Shown here: in pieces, positions 59,899 through 64,000 of the stretch | How the letters are laid out: each line of letters opens with the position of its first letter | Position numbering within the stretch: the stretch's first letter is position 1 | NCBI GenBank assembly: GCA_030867875.1 | Contig: JAOWCC010000763.1 | Coordinates: 1 to 64,000 of the forward strand | Direction: 5' to 3' | From: Actinernus sp. WN-2022 | Taxonomy: Eukaryota; Cnidaria; Anthozoa; Actiniaria; Actinernidae | Length of the DNA: 64,000 bases | Made by a program: the position numbers and the translations under genes | The notes under the pieces: model-generated | Seen by the model: the letters and a program-made list of their open reading frames with translations, nothing else | What the model was told of the DNA's origin: nothing | Databases searched by the model: none

Positions 59899-62800
59899 CT
59901 TGTGTACCCTAAAATCTTCAAAGTGGCGCCATTTCTCGAGCTTTTGATGGATTTCGATGCACTATACGGCAATACAACGTTCTCTTAATGTAGATTGCGT
60001 TTAGTGGATGGAAGTTTCCTGTATTTTGAGTAACAATACCAGAAAATGGCCTTTTTCTAACCTAAGCATAACCTCTAGGTCTCAAATAAAGAAATTATGG
60101 GATGGATCTAAGTCAAGTCAATTATGGGATAGAAAGGCCAGAAAAGTCTTCAACTGTCATTTGCCCTTTCAAGAAAACGGCAAAAACACGAGTTACTGGC
60201 TTTTAAAGCTTAAAGGCACACAAGATCTAGCATGTTTTCACAAAAGGGGGTGTTAGGTTCAAAGGCTCCTTTTGTGAAAACATGCTAGATCTTGTGTACC
60301 TTACAATCTTCAAAGTGGTGTCATTTCTCGAGCTTTTGATGGATTTCGATGTACTACACGTCAAAACAACGGTCTCTTCCAGTACTTTAAGACTAGCGTG
60401 CCAGTTTTGCCGTATTTGGAGTAGAAAACCCGAAAATGTGGTTTTTGTAAGCTAACCTGAATCTCTCAAAGTTACTTGTGTACCTTACAATCTTCAAAGT
60501 GGCGTCATTTCTCGAGCTTTTGATGGATTTCGATGTACTACACGTCAAAACAACGGTCTCTTCCAGTACTTTAAGACTAGCGTGCCAGTTTTGCCGTATT
60601 TGGAGTAGAAAATCCGAAAATGTGGTTTTTGTAAGCTAACCTGAATCTCTCAAAGTTACTTGTGTACCCTAAAATCTTCAAAGTGGCGCCATTTCTCGAG
60701 CTTTTGATGGATTTCGATGCACTATACGGCAATACAACGTTCTCTTAATGTAGATTGCGTTTAGTGGATGGAAGTTTCCTGTATTTTGAGTAACAATACC
60801 AGAAAATGGCCTTTTTCTAACCTAAGCATAACCTCTAGGTCTCAAATAAAGAAATTATGGGATGGATCTAAGTCAAGTCAATTATGGGATAGAAAGGCCA
60901 GAAAAGTCTTCAACTGTCATTTGCCCTTTCAAGAAAACGGCAAAAACACGAGTTACTGGCTTTTAAAGCTTAAAGGCACACAAGATCTAGCATGTTTTCA
61001 CAAAAGGGGGTGTTAGGTTCAAAGGCTCCTTTTGTGAAAACATGCTAGATCTTGTGTACCTTACAATCTTCAAAGTGGTGTCATTTCTCGAGCTTTTGAT
61101 GGATTTCGATGTACTACACGTCAAAACAACGGTCTCTTCCAGTACTTTAAGACTAGCGTGCCAGTTTTGCCGTATTTGGAGTAGAAAACCCGAAAATGTG
61201 GTTTTTGTAAGCTAACCTGAATCTCTCAAAGTTACTTGTGTACCCTAAAATCTTCAAAGTGGCGCCATTTCTCGAGCTTTTGATGGATTTCGATGCACTA
61301 TACGGCAATACAACGTTCTCTTAATGTAGATTGCGTTTAGTGGATGGAAGTTTCCTGTATTTTGAGTAACAATACCAGAAAATGGCCTTTTTCTAACCTA
61401 AGCATAACCTCTAGGTCTCAAATAAAGAAATTATGGGATGGATCTAAGTCAAGTCAATTATGGGATAGAAAGGCCAGAAAAGTCTTCAACTGTCATTTGC
61501 CCTTTCAAGAAAACGGCAAAAACACGAGTTACTGGCTTTTAAAGCTTAAAGGCACACAAGAATTCTTGTGTACCTTACAATCTTCAAAGTGGTGTCATTT
61601 CTCGAGCTTTTGATGGATTTCGATGTACTACACGTCAAAACAACGGTCTCTTCCAGTACTTTAAGACTAGCGTGCCAGTTTTGCCGTATTTGGAGTAGAA
61701 AACCCGAAAATGTGGTTTTTGTAAGCTAACCTGAATCTCTCAAAGTTACTTGTGTACCCTAAAATCTTCAAAGTGGCGCCATTTCTCGAGCTTTTGATGG
61801 ATTTCGATGCACTATACGGCAATACAACGTTCTCTTAATGTAGATTGCGTTTAGTGGATGGAAGTTTCCTGTATTTTGAGTAACAATACCAGAAAATGGC
61901 CTTTTTCTAACCTAAGCATAACCTCTAGGTCTCAAATAAAGAAATTATGGGATGGATCTAAGTCAAGTCAATTATGGGATAGAAAGGCCAGAAAAGTCTT
62001 CAACTGTCATTTGCCCTTTCAAGAAAACGGCAAAAACACGAGTTACTGGCTTTTAAAGCTTAAAGGCACACAAGATCTAGCATGTTTTCACAAAAGGGGG
62101 TGTTAGGTTCAAAGGCTCCTTTTGTGAAAACATGCTAGATCTTGTGTACCTTACAATCTTCAAAGTGGTGTCATTTCTCGAGCTTTTGATGGATTTCGAT
62201 GTACTACACGTCAAAACAACGGTCTCTTCCAGTACTTTAAGACTAGCGTGCCAGTTTTGCCGTATTTGGAGTAGAAAACCCGAAAATGTGGTTTTTGTAA
62301 GCTAACCTGAATCTCTCAAAGTTACTTGTGTACCCTAAAATCTTCAAAGTGGCGCCATTTCTCGAGCTTTTGATGGATTTCGATGCACTATACGGCAATA
62401 CAACGTTCTCTTAATGTAGATTGCGTTTAGTGGATGGAAGTTTCCTGTATTTTGAGTAACAATACCAGAAAATGGCCTTTTTCTAACCTAAGCATAACCT
62501 CTAGGTCTCAAATAAAGAAATTATGGGATGGATCTAAGTCAAGTCAATTATGGGATAGAAAGGCCAGAAAAGTCTTCAACTGTCATTTGCCCTTTCAAGA
62601 AAACGGCAAAAACACGAGTTACTGGCTTTTAAAGCTTAAAGGCACACAAGAATTCTTGTGTACCTTACAATCTTCAAAGTGGTGTCATTTCTCGAGCTTT
62701 TGATGGATTTCGATGTACTACACGTCAAAACAACGGTCTCTTCCAGTACTTTAAGACTAGCGTGCCAGTTTTGCCGTATTTGGAGTAGAAAACCCGAAAA

Positions 62801-64000
62801 TGTGGTTTTTGTAAGCTAACCTGAATCTCTCAAAGTTACTTGTGTACCCTAAAATCTTCAAAGTGGCGCCATTTCTCGAGCTTTTGATGGATTTCGATGC
62901 ACTATACGGCAATACAACGTTCTCTTAATGTAGATTGCGTTTAGTGGATGGAAGTTTCCTGTATTTTGAGTAACAATACCAGAAAATGGCCTTTTTCTAA
63001 CCTAAGCATAACCTCTAGGTCTCAAATAAAGAAATTATGGGATGGATCTAAGTCAAGTCAATTATGGGATAGAAAGGCCAGAAAAGTCTTCAACTGTCAT
63101 TTGCCCTTTCAAGAAAACGGCAAAAACACGAGTTACTGGCTTTTAAAGCTTAAAGGCACACAAGAATTCTTGTGTACCTTACAATCTTCAAAGTGGTGTC
63201 ATTTCTCGAGCTTTTGATGGATTTCGATGTACTACACGTCAAAACAACGGTCTCTTCCAGTACTTTAAGACTAGCGTGCCAGTTTTGCCGTATTTGGAGT
63301 AGAAAACCCGAAAATGTGGTTTTTGTAAGCTAACCTGAATCTCTCAAAGTTACTTGTGTACCCTAAAATCTTCAAAGTGGCGCCATTTCTCGAGCTTTTG
63401 ATGGATTTCGATGCACTATACGGCAATACAACGTTCTCTTAATGTAGATTGCGTTTAGTGGATGGAAGTTTCCTGTATTTTGAGTAACAATACCAGAAAA
63501 TGGCCTTTTTCTAACCTAAGCATAACCTCTAGGTCTCAAATAAAGAAATTATGGGATGGATCTAAGTCAAGTCAATTATGGGATAGAAAGGCCAGAAAAG
63601 TCTTCAACTGTCATTTGCCCTTTCAAGAAAACGGCAAAAACACGAGTTACTGGCTTTTAAAGCTTAAAGGCACACAAGATCTAGCATGTTTTCACAAAAG
63701 GGGGTGTTAGGTTCAAAGGCTCCTTTTGTGAAAACATGCTAGATCTTGTGTACCTTACAATCTTCAAAGTGGTGTCATTTCTCGAGCTTTTGATGGATTT
63801 CGATGTACTACACGTCAAAACAACGGTCTCTTCCAGTACTTTAAGACTAGCGTGCCAGTTTTGCCGTATTTGGAGTAGAAAACCCGAAAATGTGGTTTTT
63901 GTAAGCTAACCTGAATCTCTCAAAGTTACTTGTGTACCCTAAAATCTTCAAAGTGGCGCCATTTCTCGAGCTTTTGATGGATTTCGATGCACTATACGGC

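Larger units (their letters stand above)
16591..64000 (+). repeat. Giant two-module satellite array (higher-order repeat)
   Basis: One uninterrupted head-to-tail array fills the rest of the window. Module A is 184 bp. Module B is 392 bp with a terminal hairpin or 330 bp without. From the first A at 16657 to the last, partial, B at 63929 I count 105 A, 41 B with hairpin and 36 B without. 105x184 + 41x392 + 36x330 = 47,272, exactly the distance covered, so there is no indel in 47 kb. One, two or (once) three A modules lie between successive B modules, giving periods of 514, 576, 698, 760 and 882 bp. Only a few single-base variants recur. The right end lies outside the window. The monomer size and homogeneity resemble centromeric satellites, which is inference. 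Confidence 0.98.

Overview
This window looks like animal nuclear DNA from a repeat-rich region. There is no operon layout or dense coding. Instead there are decayed non-LTR retrotransposons (LINEs), short inverted-repeat elements, minisatellites, possible spliced exons, and one very long satellite array. A coral or sea-anemone type genome is my best guess, from the style of the LINE proteins and a small hammerhead ribozyme of the kind known from cnidarian retroelements. That is inference, and other marine invertebrates are not excluded.

Layout. 1-2,100: non-coding DNA with two inverted-repeat elements; the second (1667-1923) has a clear 9-bp target duplication. 1,950-2,128: a promoter-like segment followed by a possible first exon. 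2,420-7,330: a graveyard of transposon genes, with a helix-turn-helix transposase remnant, a minus-strand LINE, and a plus-strand LINE interrupted by the 3' end of another LINE. 7,570-11,509: LINE remnants on the plus strand carrying two in-frame minisatellites. The first repeats a 42-bp piece of the reverse-transcriptase catalytic YADD box 22 times. The second repeats a 39-bp unit about 53 times, starting inside the LINE C-terminal motif. 11,636-12,823: promoter-like sequence and decayed coding exons. 12,842-13,217: a foldback element and a tRNA-like segment. 14,107-15,773: two exons on the minus strand whose splice phases fit, encoding a single-pass membrane protein with a coiled-coil stalk. 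16,151-16,207: a hammerhead ribozyme on the minus strand.

16,591-64,000 (74% of the window) is one satellite array that continues past the right edge. It is built from two modules. A is 184 bp. B is 330 bp, or 392 bp when it ends in a 66-bp foldback hairpin. I count 105 A, 41 hairpin-bearing B and 36 hairpin-less B modules in full. These lengths tile the array to the base, with no indel. One to three A modules separate successive B modules. Larger blocks of this pattern are duplicated in tandem (about 6.4 kb) and at a distance (7.1 kb blocks offset by 17,430 bp). The array begins exactly at the first base of the hairpin, so the hairpin probably marks one end of the original amplified unit.

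The genes here do not form one working pathway. The only candidates for live host genes are the minus-strand membrane-protein exons and the two promoter/first-exon candidates. Everything else is mobile or tandemly repeated DNA.
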